A stretch of DNA of 64,000 nt. Source: Chrysomallon squamiferum. Taxonomy: Eukaryota > Mollusca > Gastropoda > Neomphalida > Peltospiridae. Shown here in pieces: positions 36,550-49,389 of this stretch; position 1 is the first letter of the stretch, and the number at the start of each line of letters is the position of its first letter. The stretch covers positions 32,759,999 to 32,823,998 of the forward strand of contig CM022672.1 in NCBI GenBank assembly GCA_012295275.1. The letters are read 5' to 3'. The notes under the pieces are model-generated. The model ran no database searches and was not told the DNA's origin. It was given only the letters and a program-made list of their open reading frames with translations. Position numbers and translations under genes: made by a program.

Positions 36550-37979
36550 TCATCCTTATGATACGAAGCGAAGTCTTTCACAGGATGTTGATGGGAGAAC
36601 TTCGCGAACAAAACAGCATCCTGCTGCCTGATGTGCAGGCAGATATTTTCACAGAGTTTTTAAAGTATGTTCACACACACAAACACACACACACAATAAC
36701 ACACACACGCACACACACACACACACAGACACACACACACAAAAACACAGATACACATACAGCGACACAGGTACGAACATAGTGATTAACGAAACATACA
36801 AACCGACATGAACGTTGATAAGAATACAGTTTTTGTTAGTAATCTAATTATTTTCTAATTAATTAATCTCCCATAATTATCTCTCGTTTTGAAGTCTTAC
36901 TATACATTCTTTTACACAGATATCTTTATACGGATGACGTCGTCCTAACAGGCCACAACGTCACCGATCTGCTGCATCTATCGAGGAAGTACATCGTCAC
37001 GACACTGGAAGATCAGTGCGTGCGCTATTTGGAGTCGTCGTTGTCGTCACAGAATGCGTGCGTCGTGCTGGAACAAGCTCACCTGTTTGATGAACATGAT
37101 CTAAGAAAAAAAAGTCTGAACTACATTTTGGAAAATGGCGACGAAGTTCTGAAGTCAGATGAAGTCACCGATCTTTGTCACGAATGTCTGGTTGAAATCG
37201 TACGATCAGACGAACTGACAGCAGACGAGAAAAATGTTTTCGAAGCCGCTGTGAAGTGGGCTGACAGCGCGTGTAAGAAGCAAGGAAGACAGACGAATGC
37301 ACAGAACATGCGCGAGGCACTGGGAGAGGCCGTGAAGCACGTGCGTTATCCATTACTCGATCAGACGTATTTTGTAGAACACGTGACACCCACTAACATA
37401 CTCAGTGAAACAGAAGAAAACAAGATTTTGAATAACTGGGTGAAGAGTGATGAAGATGTTTCACCTTTTAACTCAAACAAGAGAACTGCAATGATGAAAA
37501 CACAGATTACAATAAACAGATTTGGTAGAACAAATGCTGTTTACTGCATATGTTCTGGTGAAGTATTTGATCAAGCCATTACTTTCTGTGTGAACAAAAA
37601 CGCTTTACTTCGCGGATTTCAGTTGTACGGTCACCGTCAACCACGAAACTACGACGTCAGCGCCTTCGTCACTGACACAAGAACAGACGAGATACTGGAC
37701 GGGTGTACGCTGACACAGAGATATGAACACGTGGTGTCTGACGTGTATGACGTCGTGTTCAGACGTCCAGTGAAGATTACTAAAGACACTGAGTACAGCT
37801 TGTTTGTTAATTTTAAGGGAGGAGACTCATTGTGTGGAGTTGAAGGTGAATCAGAAATTGTTGTAGACTCTTTTGTTTGTAGATTTTCTGAGTCACACAA
37901 ATCTAAACACGGTAACAGAATACTTGGTTTTACAGATGTGTTTGAAGGACAAATACCTGCTTTGTTATTTTTAGTGTAA
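36550..37979 (+). CDS. BTB-BACK-PHR domain protein of the BTBD6/BTBD3 type, 5' end in gap
   Basis: Exon 1 is partial (gap to 36664) and reads RSEVFHRMLMGELREQNSIL, then LPDVQADIFTEFL, the C-terminal half of a BTB/POZ domain. The intron 36665-36919 has GTATGT and a TTTTACACAG acceptor, and is full of CA repeats. Exon 2 (36920-37979) joins in phase as KYLYTDDVVLTGHNVTDLLH and runs 352 codons to TAA. It gives a BACK domain (about 37040-37350: EQAHLFDEHDLRKKSLNYIL...) and then a PHR domain (about 37505-37975, starting ITINRFG, ending LGFTDVFEGQIPALLF). In BTBD6-like proteins the BTB-BACK unit is a CUL3 adaptor and the PHR recruits substrates. No stops or frameshifts are visible in the part present. 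GC and codon use stand out from the AT-rich surroundings. The exact subfamily is uncertain because the N-terminus is missing. Confidence 0.88.
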
Positions 37980-38096
37980 AAAACAACATCGTTCAAACAC
38001 TATCACTTTTAGTCATCACTGGAGTAATATTTTTATTTTTATTTATTTCTTTTTGATTTATTGATTTGTTTATTTCTTTGTTTACAATTTTTCTGA

Positions 38097-38123
38097 TGAC
38101 GTCAGACAGCAGTGATGACGTCA
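38097..38123. promoter_or_regulatory. Pair of full CRE palindromes in the 3' flank of the BTB gene
   Basis: TGACGTCA occurs at 38097-38104 and again at 38116-38123, 19 bases apart. These are perfect CREB/ATF-type sites, about 120 bases after the stop codon, probably in the 3' UTR or just beyond. Function unproven. Confidence 0.3.
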
Positions 38124-38151
38124 TAGACACTTGATTTGATTTGAAATTTTC

Positions 38152-38353
38152 TAATGGATTGTTTTGTGTCAAACAGACACGTGTGAAATGTATATTAACT
38201 TCTCATTGCTTTATCATTTATTTATTTATTTAAGTATATCTAATGACACTAATGGATTGTTTTGTGTCAAACAGATACGTGTGAAATGTATATTAACATC
38301 TCATTGCTTTATCATTTACTTATTTATTTATTTATTGTTTAAGTATATCTAAT
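38152..38353. repeat. 98-bp tandem duplication
   Basis: TAATGGATTGTTTTGTGTCA starts at 38152 and again at 38250. The copies differ by a few bases and by the length of an ATTT tract. They lie in the 3' flank of the BTB gene. Confidence 0.9.
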
Positions 38354-38440
38354 GTTTTTAGTTTGTTTATAAAACTTAATATTTTTTACTATTTCTTGCT
38401 TCATTTGTACTTTTTCTATTTCGGTTTAAAATGTGTATAA

Positions 38441-38446
38441 AATAAA
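38441..38446 (+). terminator. Candidate polyadenylation signal for the BTB gene
   Basis: AATAAA about 460 bases downstream of the stop. Other AATAAA-like words occur in this AT-rich flank, so the choice is tentative. Confidence 0.3.
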
Positions 38447-38845
38447 ATGTAGATAAATTATATATGTACTTACTGACTGTTGGACATGAAATACAAGAAC
38501 TGTTATTTGATTTATTTATGAATTTTGTTTTATTCAGATTTATATTAAATATGTAAGTAAACTAGATTATGATTCAACTTTACTGTTTGTTTGTTTATGT
38601 ATAAGATCTATATAAAGAAAATGTAAATAAATTTGTTTTTGTATCATGAATTCTTACATCGTTTAGTTTTGGATTTAATTTGTGTTTAGAATATAAACAG
38701 AAAAATTATATAGACATGAAAATCAAGTTTTATTTTTTAGTTTCTGTAATACTTTTCTTTTCTGAATACAGCGAGTACTACATAAAGATGTTGTGAGACA
38801 GGATTCCAGAGCAGATCCAATAACTGTACTGGATGTGTGTAGTCT

Positions 38846-39032
<187 letters not shown>

Positions 39033-39556
39033 GTAAAATAAAGAACAAATATACTTTAGAATAGAGTTATGAAAATACAGAGAAATTCCCAGGCTAACTT
39101 TAATATATTATGAACAAAACTTTGAAAAATCCGGAGCTCTCTACTTCGGGTGTCTGGTGTAAATTCCAGAATAGAGTACATTTCATAAAGGTCATTTGAT
39201 AAACAATGACAACAATTAGCACGTAATTAGACTACAGCGTGGACAAGATGAATTGATCGCACTTTGTGAAATCTTAATAAACAATGATGCCAAGCTTCTT
39301 GTAATCTCTATACGCGGTATCCTCCCAACAGTCACATGGTCAGAAAAGTCATACAGTTTGGAAAGCAGTCAAGCAGTAAGTAAGCTGGGCACCCCTGTGT
39401 GGAGAATGATCAACTAGTCTTGGCTGTGTCTCACTGCTAACTGTTGTAATCACAACTCCGGTGGGAAGCTGATTAAGTGTGAACCAAACCTTGACCTGTG
39501 CTGTTATGAGCTGTATGACAAATAAGCCTGTTACTAATGGGAGGTAACCCTATACC

Positions 39557-39842
39557 ACTGGTTTTCAACCTTTTTCATACCGATGACTTATGAGCAACTC
39601 AATATGAACGAAAATCGCTTTTAAAATTTTTGATTCAATAATATGAGGGGTTACCATATTTTCATCAAGCAAAGACAGTACAAAAGGAATCTATATTCAC
39701 TATGACGGGTCCCAAACCTATCTACTCGTTTTTATTTATTTCTCCTTCCAAGTCAAGTTGTACAAAGCTAACACATACCCTACCTGAAGAACGATCTCAC
39801 AATCCCCAGAAAAAAAGTCTGGCGACCCCAGGTTGAAAACCT
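39557..39842. mobile_element. Short MITE-like element with GGTTTTCAACC ends
   Basis: Left end ACTGGTTTTCAACCT (39557-39571) pairs with right end AGGTTGAAAACC (39830-39841). The roughly 285 bp between them lack a coding frame. The ends resemble non-autonomous hAT-type elements, but no convincing 8-bp target duplication was found. Confidence 0.4.
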
Positions 39843-39944
39843 ATGCCCTTCATGCAGCTAAATGAACAAAATCATTATTAGTGTGATACCTAAGTGAATT
39901 CACTCATTTAAATTAAGAGCCAACAGCAGATGTCTAAATAAATA

Positions 39945-40346
39945 CGTATGACGCATATTTTGCTTTGTTTTATTGAATTCGTTGTAAAGCGATCTAAAAA
40001 ACAAGTCCGCTGACTGATCGCAGAATGTGTCCAGGAGACCGTTGGACAAAATGGAGGCAAGATGTATCGATATTCAACTTTCAAGTGATCTGTTTCAAAT
40101 AATAAATAAATAAATAAAAAAGAAGGCGACTAGACTTTGCCGCGGGTTTATACTAAGTTGATACACTTGTAGTTGTCAATGTTTCTAGTAGTTCAAACTA
40201 AGTATGTTGATAAACTTATAGTGAGAGTGTTTCTAGTAGTAGCACATTAAGTATTTTGATAAACTGATAGTTACATACATGTTGGTGAACCTTAAGATCA
40301 TAATGTTATTGAATTAATAGTATTTTGAAATGTATTATTTTTACAA

Positions 40347-40417
<71 letters not shown>

Positions 40418-41134
40418 TGCTGTCCTTTTTATTAAAATGAATTTACTTTTAATCTATTTTACACTTTACAGAATTATAATGCAGTGACTGAGGGTAATGT
40501 GTAAGTAAACCTATCACTTTTGTTAATATATTATCAGATTTAAATTAAAATAACCTTCTTGGACAAGCATGTTTTTTTACAGAAACGCTTCTGATCAAGA
40601 AATAAATTATAAGAAGAGGAAAGGCGCACGCATTTGCGTATGTCACTGTGTACTTGTGTGTGTTGTTGTGTGTATTTGTATGTATCAGTTTGTGTTTGTG
40701 TGTCTGTGTGTGTTTTTGTGTGTCGGTGTTCATTGTGTGTGTTTCTGTGTGTGTGCGAGCGTGTTACTGTTAAAACAAAACAAAATCGTTGCAAAATATA
40801 ATTACTCGTATTTTGTTTCTTAGTTGGTTCCTTACTTATCTCCCTTTCTTAAAGTTACACAGTGTATATACTATTCACCTTTATTTGAAATGTATGCGAA
40901 CGTTAAAGCATGAGTCAGTGTGTAATTGAGCAAGTGTGTGACACACATCTGTTTGTATGTGTGTTTATAGGTCTATGCTTATAGGTGTATGTATGTCCGT
41001 ATATGTGTGTATGTATCCTCCGAAGGCGGAGGATTTTACCGTTCGGTCACCGGGACATGTTTGTATGTGTGCATGTGAGAGATTATGGGTGTGCGTTCAA
41101 TGGTGAAACAGGAGACGTATTTGTATGTGAAAGA

Positions 41135-41215
<81 letters not shown>

Positions 41216-41304
41216 AGAGAGACATAGGGTACAGAAATTTTGTATGTGGAATATTGGGTGCTGGGGGATTTTAACCTACACTGATTTTTCAATGTGCATT
41301 TATG

Positions 41305-41361
<57 letters not shown>

Positions 41362-41650
41362 TATGCTGTTGTTGGTGTTGTTATTATATTGTTATTTTGA
41401 TCGTCGTATTACTTTTTCTATTTTTCTTTTATTCTATTTATCATTATTGTCTCAATCGTTATTTTTATTGTTTCGTTTTGCTTTTGTACATTTCGTTATT
41501 AATAATGAGCAATAGATTCATCTAATAGCGTTTCTTTTTTCTATTTGTTTGTTTTAATTATTATTTACTTTTTTTTTTTTTTTTTTTCTGTACCGTGGAA
41601 TTACAATTTTTGTCTTTTTCTTTTTGTAAAATGAAGAAAATCAACAGGAG
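39945..41650. repeat. Inner inverted duplication, right arm
   Basis: Reverse complement of 33640-36349 without the roughly 985-bp segment found only on the left. Homology stops sharply at AAATCAACAGGAG near 41650, the same point where the left arm meets the flipped DHX8 block (33640). Confidence 0.9.
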
Positions 41651-41659
41651 AGACATTTT

Positions 41660-41830
41660 TTTTCCCGCCAGCTCAGTTATTTTTTCCGCGAGAATTGCAG
41701 ATGTCAGTTATATTATTTCAGCATCAACCAATCAGCGATCAGATGAAACACACGTGGTAATTTTTTTTTACATTTAAATTTCCCTTTTTCGCGCCATTTA
41801 AAGTTTGGGAGGCTTGGTGTTAAAGGTTCA
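41660..41830. promoter_or_regulatory. Promoter-like cluster (CCAAT, E-box, E2F-like)
   Basis: CCAATCAG at 41728-41735, CACGTGG at 41751-41757 and TTTCGCGCC at 41787-41795 cluster in a locally GC-richer patch just beyond the inner right arm. An acceptor-like TTCTTGCAG near 42131-42140 and a GTAAATG donor-like site near 42239 bound a possible short exon (AKKRKQKFHFLGPSFRGS), which has an upstream stop. No gene could be confirmed. Confidence 0.3.
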
Positions 41831-41999
41831 TAATATTTTCAAAGTAAGAATTTACCTGACACAAAATCGAAACAAAATAAAATAAAATAAATAAATAAAT
41901 AAAACCTTTTATTTCCTTGTGCAAGCAAATACAAGGCTGTATCCGGATAGAAACCTTCATTTTATTTATTTATTTTATTTGTTTCTTTTTTGCTTTATC

Positions 42000-42052
42000 T
42001 GTTTTTTTTTTTTTTTTTTTTTTATCTGTTTTTTTTTTTTTTTCTTCAGTTA

Positions 42053-42110
<58 letters not shown>

Positions 42111-42770
42111 TCATAACATTTGTTGTTGTCCTTCTTGCAGTAAACAACGTTAAAAGAAGCGTCAAACGTTGAACAAGAATGTGGCTAAAAAGCGCAAACA
42201 AAAATTTCATTTCTTAGGGCCGTCTTTCCGAGGCTCTGGTAAATGTTTTATTTCCATGATGAGATATAACATGTAACAAACATATTCAGTTAATTAGTGT
42301 TGTGTGATACGTGTAGTGATGTTTGTGTATGTGAATGTAAGTGTGTGTCGGGCTGAGGGTTGTAGAACGTGCTTGTTTTCGAGGGTGGAATGGATGTTTA
42401 TATACTTGCAAAACCATCAGTTTTAGTAAAGACTGTTAATTTATATCGCTGTATTATTTATATGTAACATTATGTTTTTTTATATGCTATTATATGAGTG
42501 TCATGTAGGGGCCAGTGTTTTTGGTGTGATTGATTTTTTTTCCTCTCATATTCTGTGAACTACACAATAAATATGTATCTGTGACTGGATGACATATACT
42601 GACTGTGATAACAAATGAAGTGAATTCTCAGGAAATGTGTTGTCTCTCATGTGAAGAGTTCAATGTATTTGGTTACCTACTTTGTTAAACTTTATTATTC
42701 AGTTTAAGCAGTTAACCTTTAAGGTATTTATGTAAACCTATAATATTAATGGTGTTTTTTTTTTTTCATT

Positions 42771-42806
<36 letters not shown>

Positions 42807-43376
42807 GTATTACTTTTTAGTTGTAATCCTAAATATTTTAATTATTAGGATACAGTGTTAAGAAAAAGAATACAAAGGTTAGTAAATATCATAAATGAAT
42901 TTTGTAAATGTCTGTTTATGAATCTAGAATAGTGTGTTTTGTGATTATATAAGACTATAGTAGATTATTTAATTTGTATGATTGTTAACTTTGTGATCGT
43001 CAATGAGATAAAAGGAATTTTTCAAAGATCCATTAAAAAATCTCAATCATAAGAAAGAAAATATGAGAATTCAGTCCACTGCAGCTTTTACAGTTAGAAC
43101 ACATTTCAGTTGACTGCAAAATGTACAGTCATTGATTTGTAGAGTAATACTTGAGAACTGACAAAAAGCAAAAGATTTATCTAAAAATAATATCGTAACA
43201 TGAAATAAACTTTATCTAAGGATCCAATACTTCATCCAGTAGATCAAAACTATCATTCATTTTCAAAATAAAATTTTATTAACATTGATTTTGAAATTAA
43301 TAAACTCCAGAAACAATATATTTCTGAACTGAGATATATTATCCAGGAATAACAGTTAAACAGTATTACAAATTTG

Positions 43377-43431
<55 letters not shown>

Positions 43432-43690
43432 AATAAATAAATAAATAAAAAAAAAAAAAAAAAAAAGAAATGAAAAGAAAGAAAGCAAATATTTATGAAA
43501 AACATATATAATAAAAAGTAAATACAACAAATCACTTTTCTTTTCAATCTAATAACTATTGAAACAGCCCTATTATTGCTTATTTATTTACTATATTTAA
43601 AATAACAAAATTTAACTTTATAACTATTTAAAGTAAAAACAGTTCACTCGTGAACCTGCTGGTTTTTAGTATTTAACAAGTTATTAATGT
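42000..43690. other. Gene-poor stretch with poly-T, ATT and long poly-A tracts
   Basis: Poly-T near 42003-42045, an ATT tract (42054-42110), poly-T at 42776-42803 and an A-rich run of about 88 bp (43377-43466). No coding region was recognised. Confidence 0.6.
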
Positions 43691-43739
43691 GTTTATCTCT
43701 TGATTACAAAATTTGTTGAAATTACTCGTGGTTTGAGAT

Positions 43740-43940
43740 TATGGTGTGTGGTTTCTCTCTACTGTCGCAGACGACAGAAGCTAAGACGGCATTCGGGAAG
43801 GTTCGGAATGATCCGAATGGTCACGACCAGTTTTAACGCTACTGAATCAGCGAGACTCGCGGTTTTGTTTATCAAGACTACAGTTAACCACATGCATATC
43901 CGGCGTTCACAGTTAGTGTTTATAAAAAATATTGGCAAAA
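43740..43940. other. GC-richer exon-like island, unrecognised
   Basis: A CTCTCTACTGTCGCAG acceptor-like site (ending about 43769) precedes a frame TTEAKTAFGKVRNDPNGHDQ that stops soon after. Alternative frames are open on both strands across 43700-43960. Composition differs from the AT-rich flanks. It may be an exon remnant or transposon piece; strand and function are undecided. Confidence 0.2.
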
Positions 43941-43979
43941 TAAGATAAGCCAGTACGTCCAATTTATCGAACTACGAGC

Positions 43980-44793
43980 AAACCTTTTATGTGAAATAAA
44001 TATTTGAGATAAAGTAATTAATAGTGGCTCTTGAATTATAACTTATAGATAAACAGGTCAAGTCGCCCAAACGGATCTTTGGCCATTTCAAGCCCGCTGC
44101 CCTGTATTAGTGTTTAAGTGTATTACAGAGTATACAGTATAACTGTAGTGTATATTATACAATATAGGCCTATATATATATTTCGCAAAGTAATATTTAA
44201 AACTATATATGTATATACACATTTTTAATATACTAGCTGTTATGAAGTGGATAGGTATATTTAAAAATTTATTTAAATTTTTTTGTTGTGTGAAAAACAT
44301 TGTTTTATATATATTTATCATGCTGATATTTTGAAGTAAAATACAGTTGTTATTGTTCTTGTTATTATTGTTGTTGTTGTTGTTGTTGTTGTAAAATCTT
44401 TTACAACTATTAATCATGTATATTTGTTATATATTTATTTTGTATTTACAGATGGTTGAATTTCCACTGGAGTCCATATTGTCCAAGATGTTTGTCATGT
44501 CATTTCACTTGGCCTGTAGTTCTGGAATTGTCACAGTTGTGTCTGTGTTGTCTGTGCAAAATGTTTTATACAGACCAGAGGTTTGAAATTCATTTTTTGT
44601 ATTGGTATCACAAATATGATTAAGCTATTATAACATTAAACATCCAAAATTATTATTAAACAAATTTTACATAAAACATCTTTTGTATTGAAGATGAAAA
44701 AAAATACATACAAGGAAATGAATTTATTGTTTTTAAAAACAGAAAGAAGTAAAATTATTCATGAATAAAATAAATTATTTTTCCTCCATCCTA

Positions 44794-44825
<32 letters not shown>

Positions 44826-45075
44826 TATTTATGGGAAATAATCTTTTTTAAGAAAAATGTTTGACACAATGAAAGTTTTGTCACTAAACTGAAAAAAAAA
44901 AAACTTGAAGCTTTCATTTTCCTTTTTGTTGGTTATTATGAACAATAATAAAATACAGAAAAATCTCAGCAAAATCAATTTATTCTGACTAAATAATTTG
45001 TTATTCTAATATTTTAGGTGATATTTAAATAGTAATTTGTTTTTGTTTCCAGAGATTACCAATGATAAATTTTAT

Positions 45076-45116
<41 letters not shown>

Positions 45117-45230
45117 AACTATAATTTTATTTATTAGAGTTATCAGTAATAAATGTTACAATTTTTTAGTTAACTCATTTCATTGTTAAGGTTTATCAAT
45201 GATAAATGTAATTTATGACTTTACAGGATA
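43980..45230. repeat. Right copy of the duplicated DHX8 exon-a block
   Basis: Same orientation as 31694-32884, with few differences apart from poly-T length. Here it continues naturally into exon b and the rest of the outer right arm. Confidence 0.9.
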
Positions 45231-46956
45231 AACAAGCTCTTTCTGTTCAGAAAAAAGGCCAGGTTCCTTCAGGCCAAGGATGACCACTTGACCATGTGTG
45301 TAGTGCACAGTTCAGTGAAGAACCATCACTTCTCCAGTCCTGACTGTTAAGAGAAATTTGTACAGACTCAGACACTCAGATGTACTCAACATGTTTGTAA
45401 ACAGATGCTGGGTACAATGGACAGGTAATTCAGTTTACTACCAGATTTTATAAACTTCAAAATAATAAATTACTTAATTTCATCTGAGAATGTTTTAATA
45501 TTAATATTATTAGATATAATTTTATTGTTTATTTGTAAATACAGACTTTGTCATTGATTTACCAACTGTGATAACATAGCTGTAAGAGGAAATAGTCAAT
45601 TGAACATGTATTTTAGAAAGTTTAAATTTAAAAATTAAGAATAAGATAAAGATTTTAGATTTTATTTGTTATCAATTTAAAAATGTAAAAAAAAAAAAAA
45701 AAAAAAAAATATATTTTTTATTTTTAAAATTATTAGATTCATACTTAAAGGTTCTCACTTGATTTGTTCAAATTTGTTTTAAACAGACACATTCCCAGAT
45801 AATAAAAAGTACAGGAACAACAAGAAATATTTTAATAAATACAGTTTGACTTTATTTTATTTTAGTTAAATTTTATTTCACTCTACATATATATTAGTTG
45901 AAAACATCACTCCAAATTCAAATGAAGACATAAAATTGTAATAGTTGTTCAAAAATGTACAATTAATGTTTTATTTCTAGAAACAAGCTGGATGTTATGT
46001 CAGAATCACCACAGAGTACAGAAATCTATTTACAGCAGATTCTTACAGCAAAGAAATCACAGGACAGTTACAGACAATCAGATGTTTTACATCAGTGCTG
46101 TTTTAACAGGCTGAGTGATTGGTAAGTAAAGTGTATGTACATTACATTTGTAATACTATTACTGACATTTTTGTTTTAAATGTATGAATGTCATGTCTGA
46201 TTTTTTGGACACAAGCTGGTGTTGTACACAGAGTACAGAAATCTATTTACAGCAGATTCTTCACATCATGTTAGTTTAACTGTCTGCTTGACTGGTAAAT
46301 AAATGTAAAAGTATCTCTCACAATTTTTAATAAACTTTTTCCTCAGCCTTTCGGTAATCATGAAGTGTGATTAATAATTTTAAATGGTCTGTTTCAGATG
46401 ACAGTTATTAATTATTTTTGATAATGACAGTGTAAGAGAAAAACCCTCTACATTTTCACTGTTAATTAAGTCAATTATTTTTATGTTCAGTGTTCAATGT
46501 ACATTTTTTAACACATGAGTAACAGACTGCACAAATCAAGATTGATACTACAATCTGTTACTTCTCAGCTCAGCTCTCTACTATTAAGTCACAAAACATC
46601 AGATTTGAATTTTATCTAGTCTTCATTTTACATGTCAAATTGTATAATACACATTCAGAGGTAAACTTTTATAATCAGGACATATTAATACTGTTTATAT
46701 ACTTCTGAATATTATTTTAGTTTGAATAAAAACACATTTATTTTTGTTTTAAATTTTCAGGTTTGTTTATAATGAGAAGTGTTAATGATAATCATCTGTT
46801 CATTCTAAATGGCTTCTTGAGTTTGCCTCCAAGTTTTTCAAGTTTTCTGATCACACTGAACTAAGCAAGCAGAAGAAATTGTAGAAGATGAAACATCTCA
46901 ACAAAAAAATAAAAAGAAGCCAAATGCTTGAAGAATACTGAGAACTTCTAGAAAAA
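44452..46956 (+). pseudogene. DHX8: DHX8-derived pseudogene, most complete copy (HA2 to C-terminus)
   Basis: Four exon remnants with good splice borders: a 44452-44580, b 45251-45424, c 45981-46121 and d 46761-46956. Exon a reads [20 protein letters not shown] and ends [11 protein letters not shown]. Exon b reads KKARFLQAKDDHLTMCVVHS, a TAA at 45348-45350, then KQMLGTMDR. Exon c begins NKLDVMSES and ends FNRLSDW. Exon d gives FVYNEKC, two stops, then KWLLEFASKFFKFSDHTELS and KQKK. The order matches DHX8/PRP22, the spliceosomal DEAH-box ATPase that drives mRNA release. The RecA helicase core is not present upstream; the 2.3 kb before it is unrelated. Stops and frameshifts mean no functional helicase can be made. 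Confidence 0.85.
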
Positions 46957-48417
46957 TCCACACCAAACAAAAGTTTAAAAACATTACTTGTGTGAGTCAT
47001 GGACTACACTTAGTGAATAATTTATAAAACTGTGAAACTGTGATTTCAGATTGGAAGTCACAATGTTTTTCATACAAGATGTAGTTACATATAGACCAAT
47101 ATACATGATGTTTGGACCCAATACAGCACCAAGTTCAGTCAGGTCTGTGAAAAAAAGACTTTTATTTTTTAAAATAATTTGTTAGAAATACTTGATTACT
47201 GCTTTGTAAAAAAAAGTACAGATTTTATATAAAGTTGTTTGGTCCAGGGGAGATAATTTCATTTTTCTGTTTTATTTTTTGTATTTCTTATTTTATTTAA
47301 AAAAAAATAATCTACTGAATTATCTATACCAAATATAAAATAACAAAGAACATCAAGACTTCTAGTAAAGATTTACCCAATAAAGGTATCGTAAGAAAAC
47401 ATAAAATGGAAGTATATAATTTTGTGTGTTTTAGAAGATAAAATCAGAAATTAGAAATTTTCTGAATAAATAATTTTCAGATTACAAGTTATTTATTGAG
47501 CTTTTAACTTTTTTGTAAACAAATATCCTGGTTATTTTTTATTTCATTTTGTATATTTTATTATTATACTTTTGTTGGATAGATCAGAAATCTTGGTATT
47601 TTTATATTTTACAGCACTTTTGGCTCTCATCTTTAAAACCTGATCAAATGTTTTAAAACATTTTTAATTTAAAAGTTCAAAAATATTTTATATCATGCTT
47701 TTCTAAATTTTTATGTAAGGAATTTTATGTAATAATTTCTAAAATTATGTTTTTTTTTTATGAAAAAGTAGTTCCGATATTAACTTTTTTTTTTTTTGTT
47801 GAAATAAACATTTCGAATTATTTTGTATTCTGTTTTTAATTTAATATTTTTAGCTAACATTATGAAACATCCTAAGATGAGGAATATTTTTATTCAGTTT
47901 TGGTAGATTAAAAACTTAATAAACATTACAAATTCTTATATATTAGTAGCTGTACAAAATTATTTGAATTTTCTGATCCAGGGTGAGTGCATGAAATGAC
48001 TAACACAGAGAAAAAAAAATCACAGACTAGTTTAGACAGTTTATTTTAAGAAAAGTAAATAAATTTGATTACATATATTTATTTATTTGTATTTTAAAAA
48101 TTGAAAAACAAAACAGATTTCACCCATTTTATCTAGTCAGTAAGAGATATAAGCATTTACTCAGTCTGTCAGGATTTTTTCTTTACGCTGTCAAAATAGA
48201 AGTGAAAATATCAGCCTAAGAGACACACACTGATGTACTGGGTGAACCAAAAAATATTTTCTGAACATCAACACCTCATATTTCATATGTCACAGTATGA
48301 TGTGTAGACTGGGAAAACAATTCCTGACTGCAGCACTGCAAGAAGACAGCAAGTGTTATAGTTACTGATACTGCATTGGTCCCACTCTGCTGTATGAGTC
48401 AGGAAATCCATAAGCTG

Positions 48418-48618
48418 TGACATGTGATGTGTGAGGAAATTTCCTAGACATTGTTGGAGATGTTGTCCTGTTTCTTCGAGTTTTGTCTCTTTCCTGTGCT
48501 TTTGAATGATTAAGTGTTTTTCTTTGGCTGGTTTTAGTATTAAAGCTTCATCCTGATTTGCTCACATTTGACTGTTGTGTAGTAACACTCTACAACTTCA
48601 TGACATGTGATGTGTGAG
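48418..48618. mobile_element. 165-bp insertion flanked by 18-bp direct repeats
   Basis: TGACATGTGATGTGTGAG occurs at 48418-48435 and again at 48601-48618. The left arm has a single uninterrupted copy at the matching place (near 28653-28670). The insert (48436-48600) has no poly-A tail or terminal inverted repeats and no recognised family. The long target duplication suggests retroposition or templated insertion. Confidence 0.75.
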
Positions 48619-49389
48619 AAGACTGAGTCGAATCTGATGTTGGACAAGAGAGTGAAGAACACACTGGTCTGAATCTGATTGGTGAGAGCACTGTCTTGTC
48701 TGTGTAAATAAATAAATCAATAAATCATTGAATCAATAAATAAATAAATAAAATACTGAATAAAAATATTAAGTAAATAAACAAACAAACAAATGAATAA
48801 AATAGTAAATAAAATAGTAAATAAAGTATTAATCATTTTTCTTTCTTTTTCCCCCTATTCAGCTAACAAATATATTTTTTATACTATTATCGTTATAACT
48901 ACTACAACAAAAACAACAACAACAACAACTACTACTACTACTACTACAACTACTATTGTTCCTATTTCTACACCTACTTTTCATTTGACTTTTATAACAA
49001 TTTCTCATGTAACTGTTATATACTCAAACTCCCTCTATTGCTACTACTATTGCAACTACTATTAGTACTGCTACTACTACTACAACTAGTACTATGACTA
49101 CAGCTAGTATTTTTATGACTGTGAGTCACAAATGATACATTATGATCACAAAGCATCATCGGCTAAAATATTACCTATTACTACAAACAAGAATGATTAT
49201 TATTAAGTACTAATACTGTAACAAATACACTACAAAAATGAGTTTACTACTTCTACTGCTGTTACTGTAAGAACAACGACAACCTCTGTAGATGCTTCTG
49301 TTCCTGCCAGGCTAGTACAGATTCTTTGATGACATTTCTCTCCTGTGGTGAGCTCACAGAATTACCTCTTCTTGTGTACTGAGTAGTTT
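48601..49389 (-). pseudogene. Right-arm copy of the candidate small spliced gene, disrupted
   Basis: Exon A (49389-49284) keeps the splice sites and frame of the left copy (TTQYTRRGNSVSSPQERNVI, then KESVLAWQEQ). Exon B starts at 48699 but is broken by the 165-bp insertion after the residues matching RFDSVFSHIT. The promoter-like block that lies about 1.2 kb from exon A in the left arm is about 13 kb away here because of the 11.9-kb segment. Probably inactive if the gene is real. Confidence 0.4.

Noticed and set aside
36212-36782. Frames running through the N gap
   Set aside because: The residues in the gap are unknown and the two sides probably do not belong together. Only the part from 36550 on is used, as BTB exon 1.
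37165-37996. Minus-strand frames opposite the BTB gene
   Set aside because: Antisense shadows of a well-supported coding exon.
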